Shown: positions 1-7,749 of the stretch, piece after piece
Layout: the number at the start of each line of letters is the position of its first letter
How positions within the stretch are numbered: the first letter of the stretch is position 1
NCBI GenBank assembly: GCA_946407715.1
Contig: CAMJPH010000038.1
Location: 1 to 20,659 of the forward strand
Direction of reading: 5' to 3'
Length of the DNA stretch: 20,659 bases
DNA from: an uncultured Bacteroidales bacterium
Lineage (GTDB): Bacteria > Bacteroidota > Bacteroidia > Bacteroidales > WCHB1-69
Position numbers and translations under genes: made by a program
Notes under the pieces: model-generated
Told to the model about the DNA's origin: nothing
What the model saw: only the letters and a program-made list of their open reading frames with translations
The model's database searches: none

Positions 1-55
1 AAATCACAAATCACAAATCACAAATCACAAATCACAAATCACAAATCACAAATCA
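1..55. repeat. Heptanucleotide tandem repeat (AAATCAC)n
   Basis: Seven perfect head-to-tail copies of AAATCAC fill positions 1-49, and a partial eighth copy (AAATCA) ends at 55. The array touches the left edge of the window, so its true length is unknown. The unit has no internal dyad and there are no spacers, so this is a simple microsatellite and not a CRISPR. It lies about 60 bp upstream of the promoter of the SPFH gene. A change in copy number could alter spacing to upstream elements, but that is speculation. Confidence 0.95.
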
Positions 56-114
56 ATAAGAATTCGCAAAAATAATTTTTTTTTCACAAATGCCGATTAT
101 ATTAAAAAAAAATG

Positions 115-122
115 TATTTTTG
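115..122 (+). promoter_or_regulatory. Bacteroidota -7 promoter box for the SPFH gene
   Basis: TATTTTTG matches the Bacteroidota -7 consensus TAnnTTTG exactly and lies 51 bp upstream of the ATG at 174. No convincing TTTG -33 element was seen at the usual 17-21 bp distance. The call rests on the -7 box, its position and the fact that the same octamer precedes several other genes here. Confidence 0.5.
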
Positions 123-173
123 TCGTGATATTAAAATGATATTATTTCAATTTCAAATTTAATCATTAAAGTT

Positions 174-1145
174 ATGAATAACAAAGAGTTCAACAAACAA
201 TTAGCCGCAGGAAACAACGGATTCCTGCATCTGCTCATCAATCTTGCCCTGTTCGTTTTTTCCATTTGGATTGTGGTGAGATTGGCCAAACTTGACTGCA
301 TGTTGAATGCGGAAGGGGAGGTAACCCCATGGATTCTGCTTCCCATCTGCGTCGGTTTCCTGCTGTTCGTCGTTTGGGTACTTCACATGTGCGGTTTCAT
401 GGTGGTGCAGCCCAATGAGTCGCGGGTGCTGACCTTCTTCGGAAAGTACTCCGGTACGGTGAAGCAGAACGGTTTTTTCTGGGTCAACCCCTTCTATAGC
501 AAGGAGAAACTCTCATTGCGCGCCAAGAACATGGACGTTGAGCCTATCAAGGTGAACGACAAGAACGGCAATCCAATCATGATCGGTCTGGTTTTGGTGT
601 GGAAGATCAGCGACACTTACAAGGCCTGTTTCGAGGTGGATTCCGACGTGCGCAGCACCATCACCGAAAACTCGATGAAGTCCGTCAAGAGTTTCGACTC
701 GTTCGTGCGGGTGCAGAGCGATGCAGCGTTGCGCAAACTCGCGGGCTTATATGCCTACGACAACATGGAACGCGATGACGAGGAAATCACGCTGCGTTCT
801 GGAGGCGAGGAGGTAAATGAGCGTTTGGAAGCCGAATTGCGCAAACATCTGGAAATCGCCGGTATAGAGGTCGTGGAGGCTCGCATCAACTACTTGGCTT
901 ACGCTGCAGAAATCGCCAGCGTGATGCTGCGCCGCCAGCAAGCCGATGCCATCATCTCCGCCCGCGAAAAAATCGTGGAGGGCGCCGTAAGCATGGTTGA
1001 TCTGGCTCTCAAGAAACTCTCCGCCGACAAAATCGTGGAACTCGATGAGGAACGCAAGGCCGCCATGGTCTCCAACCTTTTGGTCGTGCTCTGCGCCGAC
1101 GAATCCGCGTCACCGGTCATCAACACGGGAACGCTGTATCAATAA
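174..1145 (+). CDS. SPFH/band-7 domain membrane protein
   Basis: This 323-residue protein belongs to the SPFH (stomatin/prohibitin/flotillin/HflK-C) superfamily, which forms membrane-anchored oligomeric scaffolds. Two hydrophobic segments (about residues 16-38 and 50-74) are followed by the typical entry to the SPFH domain, with NESRVLTFFGKYSGTVK and then GFFWVNPF, running to about residue 230. A charged, alanine-rich helical region (about 235-300, including RRQQADAIISAREKIVEGAV) completes the domain. The ATG start lies just after a good -7 box. The next gene, 71 bp downstream, encodes a small ribbon-helix-helix protein, and the pair may be functionally linked. The precise role (protease regulation, microdomain scaffold) cannot be read from the sequence. 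Confidence 0.88.
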   Translation: MNNKEFNKQLAAGNNGFLHLLINLALFVFSIWIVVRLAKLDCMLNAEGEVTPWILLPICVGFLLFVVWVLHMCGFMVVQPNESRVLTFFGKYSGTVKQNGFFWVNPFYSKEKLSLRAKNMDVEPIKVNDKNGNPIMIGLVLVWKISDTYKACFEVDSDVRSTITENSMKSVKSFDSFVRVQSDAALRKLAGLYAYDNMERDDEEITLRSGGEEVNERLEAELRKHLEIAGIEVVEARINYLAYAAEIASVMLRRQQADAIISAREKIVEGAVSMVDLALKKLSADKIVELDEERKAAMVSNLLVVLCADESASPVINTGTLYQ

Positions 1146-1151
1146 CCGATG

Positions 1152-1199
1152 CTCACGCCCTGTAGAGACGTTTCCTGAAACGTCTCTACGGAACGTGAG
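1152..1199. repeat. Long perfect hairpin (GTAGAGACGTTTC family)
   Basis: A 13-bp perfect inverted repeat (GTAGAGACGTTTC at 1162-1174, complement at 1177-1189) has only a 2-nt loop. A second pair, CTCACG (1152-1157) and CGTGAG (1194-1199), extends it, leaving a short imperfect internal loop. No T-run follows on the plus strand, so it is a poor intrinsic terminator. It looks like a dispersed palindromic (REP/MITE-like) element between the SPFH and RHH genes. In the transcript it would form a very stable hairpin that could affect mRNA ends. Confidence 0.75.
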
Positions 1200-1216
1200 G
1201 AAAAAATCATCGTTTT

Positions 1217-1420
1217 ATGAAGAAAAACTTCGCCTTACGTGTGGATTCAGAGGTTTTCGAAGCTATCGAACGATGGGCCGCGGACGAGTTCCGCAGCACC
1301 AACGGCCAGATAGAGTGGATTTTGTCCACTGCGTTGAAAAAGGCGGGACGGCTATCGAAGAAAAAGGCCGTCTCGCCTGACGCTGCTGACGCGACAGTGT
1401 CTCGGCCGAAACACGAATAA
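1217..1420 (+). CDS. Small Arc-like ribbon-helix-helix protein
   Basis: This 67-residue protein begins MKKNFALRVDSEVFEAIERWA, then has EFRSTNGQIEWILSTALKK. That pattern is a short beta strand, an amphipathic helix, a turn containing an S-x-N-G/Q motif and a second helix, which is the Arc/MetJ/CopG ribbon-helix-helix fold that dimerises to bind DNA. The tail after residue 45 is basic and looks disordered. It follows the SPFH gene, with only the hairpin between them, and is probably cotranscribed. No toxin-like partner is next to it, so an antitoxin role is not supported. The coding frame is distinct from a longer overlapping plus-strand ORF, which has no recognisable features. Confidence 0.75.
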   Translation: MKKNFALRVDSEVFEAIERWAADEFRSTNGQIEWILSTALKKAGRLSKKKAVSPDAADATVSRPKHE

Positions 1421-1422
1421 AC

Positions 1423-1460
1423 AAGGGTGGGGGAAATGATTTCCCGCCCTTTCCGTTTTA
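1423..1460 (+). terminator. Probable intrinsic terminator after the RHH gene
   Basis: GGGAAA (1431-1436) pairs with TTTCCC (1440-1445) around a TGA loop. An outer AAGGG (1423-1427) pairs with CCCTT (1447-1451) across a small internal loop. The stem is followed by a weak T-rich tail (CCGTTTTA). It begins 3 bp after the stop of the small RHH gene and ends just before the dsbD promoter. Confidence 0.55.
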
Positions 1461-1463
1461 AAT

Positions 1464-1494
1464 TTTCCGAATTCAATTAAATTTGTTATTTTTG
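1464..1494 (+). promoter_or_regulatory. dsbD promoter (-33/-7)
   Basis: TTTC (1464-1467, one mismatch to the -33 TTTG) is separated by 19 bp from a perfect -7 box TATTTTTG (1487-1494). Transcription would start near 1500. That rules out the TTG at 1500 as translation start and supports the ATG at 1530. Confidence 0.65.
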
Positions 1495-1529
1495 CCCCCT
1501 TGATTTTTTTGAATATAATATTAAGAAAT

Positions 1530-3584
1530 ATGAAGAATATCCGCATCATTTTGGCAACCTGCCTGCTGGCATGTCTGACCATTTCCGCTTTCGCGCAGTC
1601 CGTCACGCCCGTGAAATGGGCCTACAAGACGGTAAAGGTTAACGACTCCGTGGCCGAGTTACAGTTCACCGCCACCATCGAACCGAACTGGCACCTCTAT
1701 TCACAGAAGCCGGGTCAAGGGCAAATCGAGTTGCCTTTGGTGTTCAACTTCACCAAATCCCCGAAATATGAATGCATCGGCAAAGTCGCAGAACCAACCC
1801 CACAAAGCGACTACGATGACATCATGGACGCGCACTCTAACTTCTACACCAAGCAGGTGACGTTCAAACAAAAAGTAAAAGTTAAAGACGACCAACCTTT
1901 CACCGTGCAGGGCAAGTTGGAAGGTCAGGCTTGCATCGAAGGACGCTGCACCCCCATCGAGGAGAAGTTCTCCTTCGACCTTAAAGACTTCCACCCAGTC
2001 ATGTCCTCTGTTGCAGAAGAGAATACAGAAGCTGAAAACACTGACAACGAGGTGGTGGAACCCGAAAAGGATGCAACGACCGCCGAAATAGCGCCCGCCG
2101 CGGAAGCTCCTGCCGAGAAAGAAGAGGAGTCCCTGCTGATGTACTTCTTGGGGGCAGTCTTAGGCGGCCTCGTCGGTTTGCTGATGCCGTGCGTCTTCCC
2201 TATGATTCCGATGACCGTCTCCTACTTCTCGAAAGACGGCAACACTGGCAAGCGCAACGCGATGCTCTACGGCTTGTTCATCATCCTGATATTCGTGGTG
2301 TTCGGTTTGGTGTTGTCGTTGATCTTCGGCGCGGATCTCGGTAATGTGCTTAGCACCCACTGGATTCCGAACATTCTCTTCGCCATCATCTTCTTCATCT
2401 TCGCCCTCTCGCTGTTGGGCTATTTTGAGATTACGCTGCCGAGTTCCTGGGTGAACGGTTCTGCCAAGCGTCAAAACGCCGGTAGTGTGGCCGGCATTTT
2501 CTTCATGGCTTTGACCTTGGTGCTGGTCTCCTTCTCTTGCACGCTGCCCATCGCGGGCGCGGTGGCCCTCAACGCCGCCGGCGGCTCCTTCCTGAAACCC
2601 GTTATCGGCATGTTGGGATTTTCATTGGGTATCGCTGTACCGTTCACACTCTTCGCCCTCTTCCCGAACATGCTGAAGAAGCTGCCAAAGTCCGGCGGCT
2701 GGATGAACACCCTCAAGGTGGTGCTTGCCTTCGTGGAATTGGCCTTCGCCCTCAAATTCATCAACGTGCCCGACCAAACCTACCATTGGCGCATCCTCGA
2801 CCGTGAGGTCTATCTCTCTTTGTGGATTGTGTTATTCTCGCTGTTGGGCTTCTACCTGCTCGGTAAAATCAAGTTCCCGCACGACGACGACTATCCGGTG
2901 CAGAAGAGCTGGTTCCGTTTCCTGCTCTCTGTAGCCGTTTTCTCCTTTGTGGTCTATATGATTCCCGGTCTGTTCGGTGCTCCGTTGAAGGCCATCTCCG
3001 GGTGGCTTCCGCCGATGACCACCCAAGATTTCGACATTTCCAACATTGTACGGACTGAGAGTGGCTCTGGTGGCGCAACCGCCAGCACCTACCAATGGAC
3101 CGAGGATCCGATGTACGCCGACAAGTTGGAAATCCCGTTCGGCATCAAAGGCTACTTTGACTACGACCAAGCGTTGCGTGTCGCCAAGAAGGAGGGCAAG
3201 CCCGTCTTCCTTGACTTCACCGGTCACGGCTGCACCAACTGCCGTAACGTGGAGAACGCCGTCTGGATCGATCCCGAGGTGCGACGCATCTTCGCCGAGG
3301 AGGTCATCGTCTGCACCATGTACGCTGACGACAAGGTGATCCCGCTGTCCGACGAAGAAAAGGGCAAGCTCACCGACGCCAACGGCGACCCCATCACCAT
3401 GTTGGGTGCCAAGAACCGCTACATCGAGCAGACCAAATACCACGAAAATTCGCAACCTTGCTATTTCGTCGTGGATCCCGACGGCAACATCCTCTCCGGC
3501 CCTACCTATTACGAGCGCGACAAGGACAAATACATCCAATTCCTACGCAAGGGCATCGATGCGTTTAAAGGCAATAAGGAATAG
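1530..3584 (+). CDS. dsbD: Thiol:disulfide interchange protein DsbD
   Basis: This inner-membrane protein passes electrons from cytoplasmic thioredoxin to periplasmic thiol proteins. It is 684 residues from the ATG at 1530. That start follows the promoter and gives a clean signal peptide (MKNIRIILATCLLACLTISA, then FAQ), whereas the open frame begins 30 bases earlier at a TTG. The N-terminal periplasmic domain carries the cysteine pair C135/C140 (QACIEGRC). A Glu/Ala-rich linker follows, and then the multi-TM CcdA-like domain with MPCVFPMIP (C221) and SFSCTLP (C337). The C-terminal thioredoxin-like domain has GHGCTNC (C568, C571). All three redox pairs expected of the family are present, so the protein looks functional. 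Next gene: lnt, 105 bp downstream. Confidence 0.95.
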   Translation: MKNIRIILATCLLACLTISAFAQSVTPVKWAYKTVKVNDSVAELQFTATIEPNWHLYSQKPGQGQIELPLVFNFTKSPKYECIGKVAEPTPQSDYDDIMDAHSNFYTKQVTFKQKVKVKDDQPFTVQGKLEGQACIEGRCTPIEEKFSFDLKDFHPVMSSVAEENTEAENTDNEVVEPEKDATTAEIAPAAEAPAEKEEESLLMYFLGAVLGGLVGLLMPCVFPMIPMTVSYFSKDGNTGKRNAMLYGLFIILIFVVFGLVLSLIFGADLGNVLSTHWIPNILFAIIFFIFALSLLGYFEITLPSSWVNGSAKRQNAGSVAGIFFMALTLVLVSFSCTLPIAGAVALNAAGGSFLKPVIGMLGFSLGIAVPFTLFALFPNMLKKLPKSGGWMNTLKVVLAFVELAFALKFINVPDQTYHWRILDREVYLSLWIVLFSLLGFYLLGKIKFPHDDDYPVQKSWFRFLLSVAVFSFVVYMIPGLFGAPLKAISGWLPPMTTQDFDISNIVRTESGSGGATASTYQWTEDPMYADKLEIPFGIKGYFDYDQALRVAKKEGKPVFLDFTGHGCTNCRNVENAVWIDPEVRRIFAEEVIVCTMYADDKVIPLSDEEKGKLTDANGDPITMLGAKNRYIEQTKYHENSQPCYFVVDPDGNILSGPTYYERDKDKYIQFLRKGIDAFKGNKE

Positions 3585-3624
3585 GCAGTAGGGAACAAGC
3601 AACAGATATTTACGAACGAACAAC

Positions 3625-3670
3625 CCCAATCCCCCCCCCCTTTAGGGGGGTGGCCGTAAGGCCAGGGGGT
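3625..3670. repeat. GC-rich double hairpin (REP-like)
   Basis: A run of ten C (3631-3640), then TTTA and six G (3645-3650), form one hairpin. TGGCC (3651-3655) and GGCCA (3660-3664) form a second with a GTAA loop. An outer CCCC near 3624-3627 can pair with GGGGG at 3665-3669, giving a small cloverleaf. Similar CCCCTTTAGGGGG-type palindromes are common between genes in Bacteroidota, so this is probably a dispersed repeat. The C10 tract is also prone to slippage. It occupies most of the dsbD-lnt gap, where no clear promoter for lnt was seen. Confidence 0.7.
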
Positions 3671-3689
3671 GTAAGACGATACAGCTATT

Positions 3690-5339
3690 ATGAATGGGAA
3701 CAAATGGTACATTAAATTATCCCTCAGTGTTTTGACGGGATTGATATTGTCACTCGCGTGGTATGTGCGCGGGGCGGCGTTCCTCATCATGTTGGCATTC
3801 GTGCCGCTATTTTGGTTGAGCGACCTTTCGCTGAAGGAGGGCAAACGCAACGCCTTCGGGCGCAGCATCCTGCTCTTCTATCCGGCGTTTTTCGTCTTCA
3901 ACCTCATTACAACGTACTGGATAGCCTATTGCACGGTGCCTGGTGCTGCGGCGGCTGTCATTCTCAATGCACTGCTGCAGACGCTGGTGTTTGCGACATG
4001 GCACGCATGCCGGAAACAAGTGGAAAATCGTATTTTACAAGCGGTTATGCTGATATCATTCATGGTTTCCTTCGAATACTTGCATCTAAACTGGGATTTG
4101 ACATGGCCATGGCTTACATTAGGAAATGTCTTCGCCACCATGCCAGCTATGGTGCAATGGTACAGCGTCACGGGAACTCTGGGCGGCACCGTTTGGATTT
4201 TGCTCTGCAACTTCCTGGTTTACTGGGAGCCTTTGACTAAAAAAGAGAGGGAAAAACGTCCACGCAAATACGGCAGCATTCTCACCCTTTGTTGCCTCGT
4301 CCTGCCTATACTTATCTCTGTGCTCATATATGAGATAGTTGAACGGAGGATTGACAGTTCCACCCCTATTGAGGCTGTCATTGTGCAGCAGAACACTGAC
4401 CCTTGGGAGGAAGAGTACAGTCTCACGAACGAGGAAGAAATTCAGCGCGTGTTGGAAGTTGCGAAACCCTTCATCAACGAGAAAACTAATCTCGTGATCA
4501 CACCGGAATCGGCCATCGCGCACACCATTGACATGAAAGCGTTGCGAAACCGCACTTTCACAGAAGGTGACACCCGTTTTGAGGGATTTGCATTGATTGA
4601 TAGCACGATAAAGCAATATCCGAACCTGAACTTCGTGTTAGGCCTTTCCACGGTCACTATTTCGGATCATAAGATGTCGCCAGCATCGCGGGAGATAAAA
4701 CCAGGATTGTTCATGGAATTTTACAATACTGCGGGATTTTACAATCGCAATGGGTTGGTTGACCATTACCACAAGTGTCGGTTGGTGCCGGGTGTGGAAG
4801 GAATGCCTTTCCCAAAAATCTTCGGTTTCTTGGGAAATGTTCTTATTGAATTGGGCGGCTCAAACTCCTCCCTCGGCAAGGACACCGAACAGCGCACTTT
4901 CCCGTTTGACGTGAACGGCCGGGAGTTGCGCATCGGTACAGCCATCTGCTACGAGTCTGTCTATGGTGAGCTTGTCGCGAAGTTTGTGCGCAACGGAGCG
5001 AATGTTTTGGCGGTGATTACCAACGACTCGTGGTGGGATGACAGTCCAGGCCATCGGCAGCATTTCGACATGGCACAGTTGCGGGCTGTTGAGACCCGGC
5101 GTTACGTGCTTCGCGCGGCCAACGGCGGCTTCTCCGGTGTCATCGATCCGACGGGGCGCGTGCTGGCGAAGACAGAATACAACGAACGCACCGCTATTCA
5201 GACCATTGTGGGTGCGCAGGAAGGGGAAACTTTCTATGTGAAACACGGGGACTATATAGCGAGAATCGCCATTCCGTTCACCATCTTGGGCGTTCTGTAC
5301 GCTGTCGTCATGGTGTTTATAGGAAGAAAACGCAAGTGA
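3690..5339 (+). CDS. lnt: Apolipoprotein N-acyltransferase
   Basis: Lnt adds the third, N-linked acyl chain to lipoproteins in the inner membrane, the last step of lipoprotein maturation. The 549-residue protein has an N-terminal block of about six hydrophobic segments (residues about 8-215), then a carbon-nitrogen hydrolase domain (about 228-510) and a closing membrane segment (about 522-543). The nitrilase-type triad is visible: E273 in VITPESA, K362 in DHYHKCRLVPG and C420 in GTAICYES. The family motif NDSWWDDSPGHRQH is also present. It lies downstream of dsbD and could be cotranscribed, though the GC-rich hairpins separate them. The lipoprotein PorK encoded at the right end of the window would be a substrate. 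A 14-bp palindrome overlaps the stop codon. Confidence 0.96.
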   Translation: MNGNKWYIKLSLSVLTGLILSLAWYVRGAAFLIMLAFVPLFWLSDLSLKEGKRNAFGRSILLFYPAFFVFNLITTYWIAYCTVPGAAAAVILNALLQTLVFATWHACRKQVENRILQAVMLISFMVSFEYLHLNWDLTWPWLTLGNVFATMPAMVQWYSVTGTLGGTVWILLCNFLVYWEPLTKKEREKRPRKYGSILTLCCLVLPILISVLIYEIVERRIDSSTPIEAVIVQQNTDPWEEEYSLTNEEEIQRVLEVAKPFINEKTNLVITPESAIAHTIDMKALRNRTFTEGDTRFEGFALIDSTIKQYPNLNFVLGLSTVTISDHKMSPASREIKPGLFMEFYNTAGFYNRNGLVDHYHKCRLVPGVEGMPFPKIFGFLGNVLIELGGSNSSLGKDTEQRTFPFDVNGRELRIGTAICYESVYGELVAKFVRNGANVLAVITNDSWWDDSPGHRQHFDMAQLRAVETRRYVLRAANGGFSGVIDPTGRVLAKTEYNERTAIQTIVGAQEGETFYVKHGDYIARIAIPFTILGVLYAVVMVFIGRKRK

Positions 5340-5442
5340 TCACTTGTTAGACCCTTTGTTCATGATTTTTTAAACAAACTATAGGAAGTCTGGTCAAGTA
5401 GTCCTTGGATTCAGATTTTACCCTAATTATATATATACAATT

Positions 5443-7089
5443 ATGAATGTCAAAAATCTTTTCATCCTGATTGGCCTTTGCCTCGGTTGCATTCTTCCTA
5501 TGCAGGCGCAAAAGCAAGTTTCTGCCAAGTTGACCGATGCCACCGTTTATCTTCGCGGTGCCGCACTGACTCACACCGCTTCCGCTACGCTCAAAAGCGG
5601 CAGTCAAGAGGTGATTATTGACGGACTCAGCCCCGATATTGAAATTAACAGCTTGAAAGTCAAAGCAAACGGAGTGCTCATCTCTGCCACTGAATTTTCA
5701 CAAGACTACCTCACTCCACGAGAGCAAGCAGCCCATATCAAGAAACTTCACGACTCACTGGACCTCTACCAGGAACAGCTGAAAGATGTTCAGAACGAGT
5801 TGGCTGTCCACAAACAGTTGCTCAAGCTTGTCACTGACGGCACTCAGAACAACATGAGCCAGAAAGATGGTACGGTCACCATCGCCGACATCAATGCCAA
5901 CATGGAGCTCTACCGCACGAAAGCCGCCGAGCTGCAGAAGAGCATCGACAAGGACAACCAGAAGATTGAGAAGCTGAAGGAGACGGTCAACCGGTTGAAC
6001 AACCAGATTAACCAGGACGAGACGGAGAATTCCCAACTCAACGGAATGTTGCGTCTTTCCGTGAGCGTGCCGGAAAACACCACGACCACCTTCACCATCA
6101 CCTATTTCACTAATCAGGCGCAATGGGTGCCGTGCTACGACATCAACATCCCGTCGATGGATAAGTCCATTACGCTGCAGGCCAAAGCGAAAGTGAAACA
6201 GGTCACCGGCCTCGACTGGAACAACGTGAAGCTTACGCTCTCCAACGCCACACCGAACCGCTCCGCCGTTGCACCGGTCTTCAAGACTTGGTTCTTAAGA
6301 TTCCAACGCCCGCAGCCACAATACAATAATTCCTTGGCCAAAGGGTATGACGCAGTCGCAAGCAATTCCATGGCTTACGCAGTTGCCGAAGAAAGAAGTG
6401 AATCAAGGCCTACTTTGGTATCACCCAAACCTACAGCCCCCATCCTGATGAACGATTTCGTGGAAGTGGAAGATCAGGACATTCAAGTCTCTTTCGCCAT
6501 TGCAGTTCCGTATGATATTCCCGGCAACGGAAAGGAGAAACTCATCGACCTGAAGAGCTACGATGTCAAGGCCGACTTTAAGTACTACAGCGTCCCGAAG
6601 CTGTCGGATGAGACCTATCTGGTCGCCACGCTGTCCGACTACGAGAAATACAACCTGCTGCCTGGCGAGGCCACGGTGACGTTCAACAACACCTTCGTGG
6701 GACGCACGCGCCTGCGCCCGAACGACACGGAGAGCCAAATTACATTGACGCTCACCACCGAGCCGCGCATGACCGTGAAGCGGGAGAAACAGAAAGACTT
6801 CTGCAGCACCAAGCACGTGGGTAACAGCACCACCGTCACGCAGTCGTACCTGATCACTGTCAAGAACAACCTGAACCGCGCCGCCAAACTGACACTGAAG
6901 GAACAGTACCCGATCTCCAACGACAAGGACATCGAAGTGAAGGACGTTACGATTACGCCAAAAGCGACCTACGACAAGACCGACATCGGTGTGGTGACTT
7001 GGGACGTGGAACTGCAGGCTGGCGAGACCCGCACGTTCACTGTTACATACAGCGTAAAGCATCCGAGCGACCGCATCATCGCCTGGTAA
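5443..7089 (+). CDS. Secreted MuiA-like DUF4140/DUF4139 protein
   Basis: This 548-residue protein has a signal peptide (MNVKNLFILIGLCLGCILPM, cleavage near AQA). An N-terminal DUF4140-like domain (about residues 25-120, with DATVYLRGAALTHTA) is followed by a long coiled coil (about 105-195, rich in Q/K/E/L). The C-terminal DUF4139 beta-rich domain begins around 205 with the family pattern TYFTNQAQWVPCYDI and ends in TRTFTVTYSVKHPSDR. The architecture matches proteins annotated as mucoidy inhibitor A, whose biochemical role is unknown. A low-complexity, Pro/Ser-rich stretch (about 290-335) interrupts the domain, probably as a surface loop. It is likely monocistronic: 103 bp follow lnt, and an intrinsic terminator lies at 7257-7292. 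Confidence 0.88.
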   Translation: MNVKNLFILIGLCLGCILPMQAQKQVSAKLTDATVYLRGAALTHTASATLKSGSQEVIIDGLSPDIEINSLKVKANGVLISATEFSQDYLTPREQAAHIKKLHDSLDLYQEQLKDVQNELAVHKQLLKLVTDGTQNNMSQKDGTVTIADINANMELYRTKAAELQKSIDKDNQKIEKLKETVNRLNNQINQDETENSQLNGMLRLSVSVPENTTTTFTITYFTNQAQWVPCYDINIPSMDKSITLQAKAKVKQVTGLDWNNVKLTLSNATPNRSAVAPVFKTWFLRFQRPQPQYNNSLAKGYDAVASNSMAYAVAEERSESRPTLVSPKPTAPILMNDFVEVEDQDIQVSFAIAVPYDIPGNGKEKLIDLKSYDVKADFKYYSVPKLSDETYLVATLSDYEKYNLLPGEATVTFNNTFVGRTRLRPNDTESQITLTLTTEPRMTVKREKQKDFCSTKHVGNSTTVTQSYLITVKNNLNRAAKLTLKEQYPISNDKDIEVKDVTITPKATYDKTDIGVVTWDVELQAGETRTFTVTYSVKHPSDRIIAW

Positions 7090-7114
7090 ACGGCGAATAA
7101 GGTCGGCTATTAGG

Positions 7115-7140
7115 GTCGGCGAATTTTGCGAATTTTGCGA
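7115..7140 (+). repeat. Left inverted repeat of GCGAATT units
   Basis: GTCGGCGAATTTTGCGAATT (7115-7134) continues as TTGCGA. It is made of tandem GCGAATTTT units and mirrors 7861-7886 with four mismatches. Two partial copies of its outer part (CGGCGAATAA at 7091 and TCGGCTATTA at 7103) lie just outside it. Confidence 0.7.
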
Positions 7141-7256
7141 ATAATTTGTGTGTGTTTTGCGAAACGTTGCTAATATTTTAAATGTTTGTTGTTAATTGTT
7201 TAAAATTATTGGTGCATTGTTTGATAGTTAAATAATTGTTAATCATTGGATTATGT

Positions 7257-7292
7257 AAAAAATCACTGGAATGTTATTTCCGGTGATTTTTT
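7257..7292 (+). terminator. Strong intrinsic terminator
   Basis: AAAAAATCACTGGAA (7257-7271) pairs with TTCCGGTGATTTTTT (7278-7292) around a 6-nt loop, with a single G:U pair in a 15-bp stem. The A-run and T-run on either side make it usable in both directions. It lies 167 bp after the MuiA-like gene and just before the promoter of the GxxExxY gene. It therefore insulates the latter from upstream transcription. Confidence 0.8.
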
Positions 7293-7315
7293 ATTGAAAG
7301 AAATGCTTATCTTTG
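7287..7315 (+). promoter_or_regulatory. Promoter of the GxxExxY gene
   Basis: TATCTTTG (7308-7315) is a perfect TAnnTTTG -7 box. TTTT at 7287-7290, 17 bp upstream, could act as a weak -33 element, though it is shared with the terminator T-run. It lies inside the longest open frame (ATG 7246), which argues that translation begins downstream at 7339. Confidence 0.55.
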
Positions 7316-7338
7316 TCCGCAAACTTAGTATAAACAAA

Positions 7339-7749
7339 ATGTACGTTGATATGAATGACAAAGTATTGTTCAGAAATGAATCTTACAACCTTATTGGCGC
7401 CGCCATGGCGGTACACAGCGAATTAGGATGCGGTTTCACAGAACCTATTTATCAAGAGGCGTTTGAAAAAGAACTCCTTTGGAGGCATATCCCCTTTGAG
7501 AGGGAAAAGACATTCAAGGTGTATTACAAAGGTGCTGAGCTAAGCAAGCGTTTTGTTCCGGATTTCTTTTGTTATGGGAAAATTATTGTAGAATTGAAAG
7601 CCGTGTCTGATTTGATAGGGGAGCATCATTCTCAGATGTACAACTACTTAAAGGCAAGTGGCGTGGATTTGGGGCTACTGATTAATTTCGGAAAGACCTC
7701 ATTGGATTATAAGCGAATTCCCTGTACAACCAAATTTGTCGGCAAATGA
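7339..7749 (+). CDS. GxxExxY protein, PD-(D/E)XK nuclease-like
   Basis: The protein is 136 residues from the ATG at 7339. A second ATG at 7351 is nearly as good. The frame is open from 7246, but that start lies before the terminator and promoter, so it is rejected. The family motif GFTEPIY is at residues 32-38. The nuclease-like core P74-D75 ... E85-x-K87 (VPDFF, then VELK) fits a PD-(D/E)XK active site. GxxExxY proteins are widespread in Bacteroidota and have no established function. The gene is AT-richer than its neighbours and sits between inverted GCGAATT repeats. Its last codons lie in a direct repeat: ATTTGTCGGC-type sequence occurs just before the stop and again just after it. This suggests that the repeats and the gene travelled together. 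Confidence 0.85.
   Translation: MYVDMNDKVLFRNESYNLIGAAMAVHSELGCGFTEPIYQEAFEKELLWRHIPFEREKTFKVYYKGAELSKRFVPDFFCYGKIIVELKAVSDLIGEHHSQMYNYLKASGVDLGLLINFGKTSLDYKRIPCTTKFVGK

Noticed and set aside
1..55. Possible CRISPR array
   Set aside because: The units are 7 bp, head to tail, with no spacers, so it is a simple tandem repeat.
2832..3539. Long minus-strand open frame (235 codons) opposite dsbD
   Set aside because: It lies wholly antisense to a clearly functional DsbD C-terminal region, shows no domain pattern, and is explained by the codon bias of the GC-rich plus-strand gene.
5333..5346. Perfect 14-bp palindrome CAAGTGATCACTTG at the lnt stop codon
   Set aside because: There is no T-run and no second copy, and no regulator is nearby. 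It is too short and isolated to call a site.
6421..7062. Long minus-strand open frame (213 codons) opposite the MuiA-like gene
   Set aside because: It is antisense to the well-conserved DUF4139 domain and has no recognisable motif, so it is a shadow frame.
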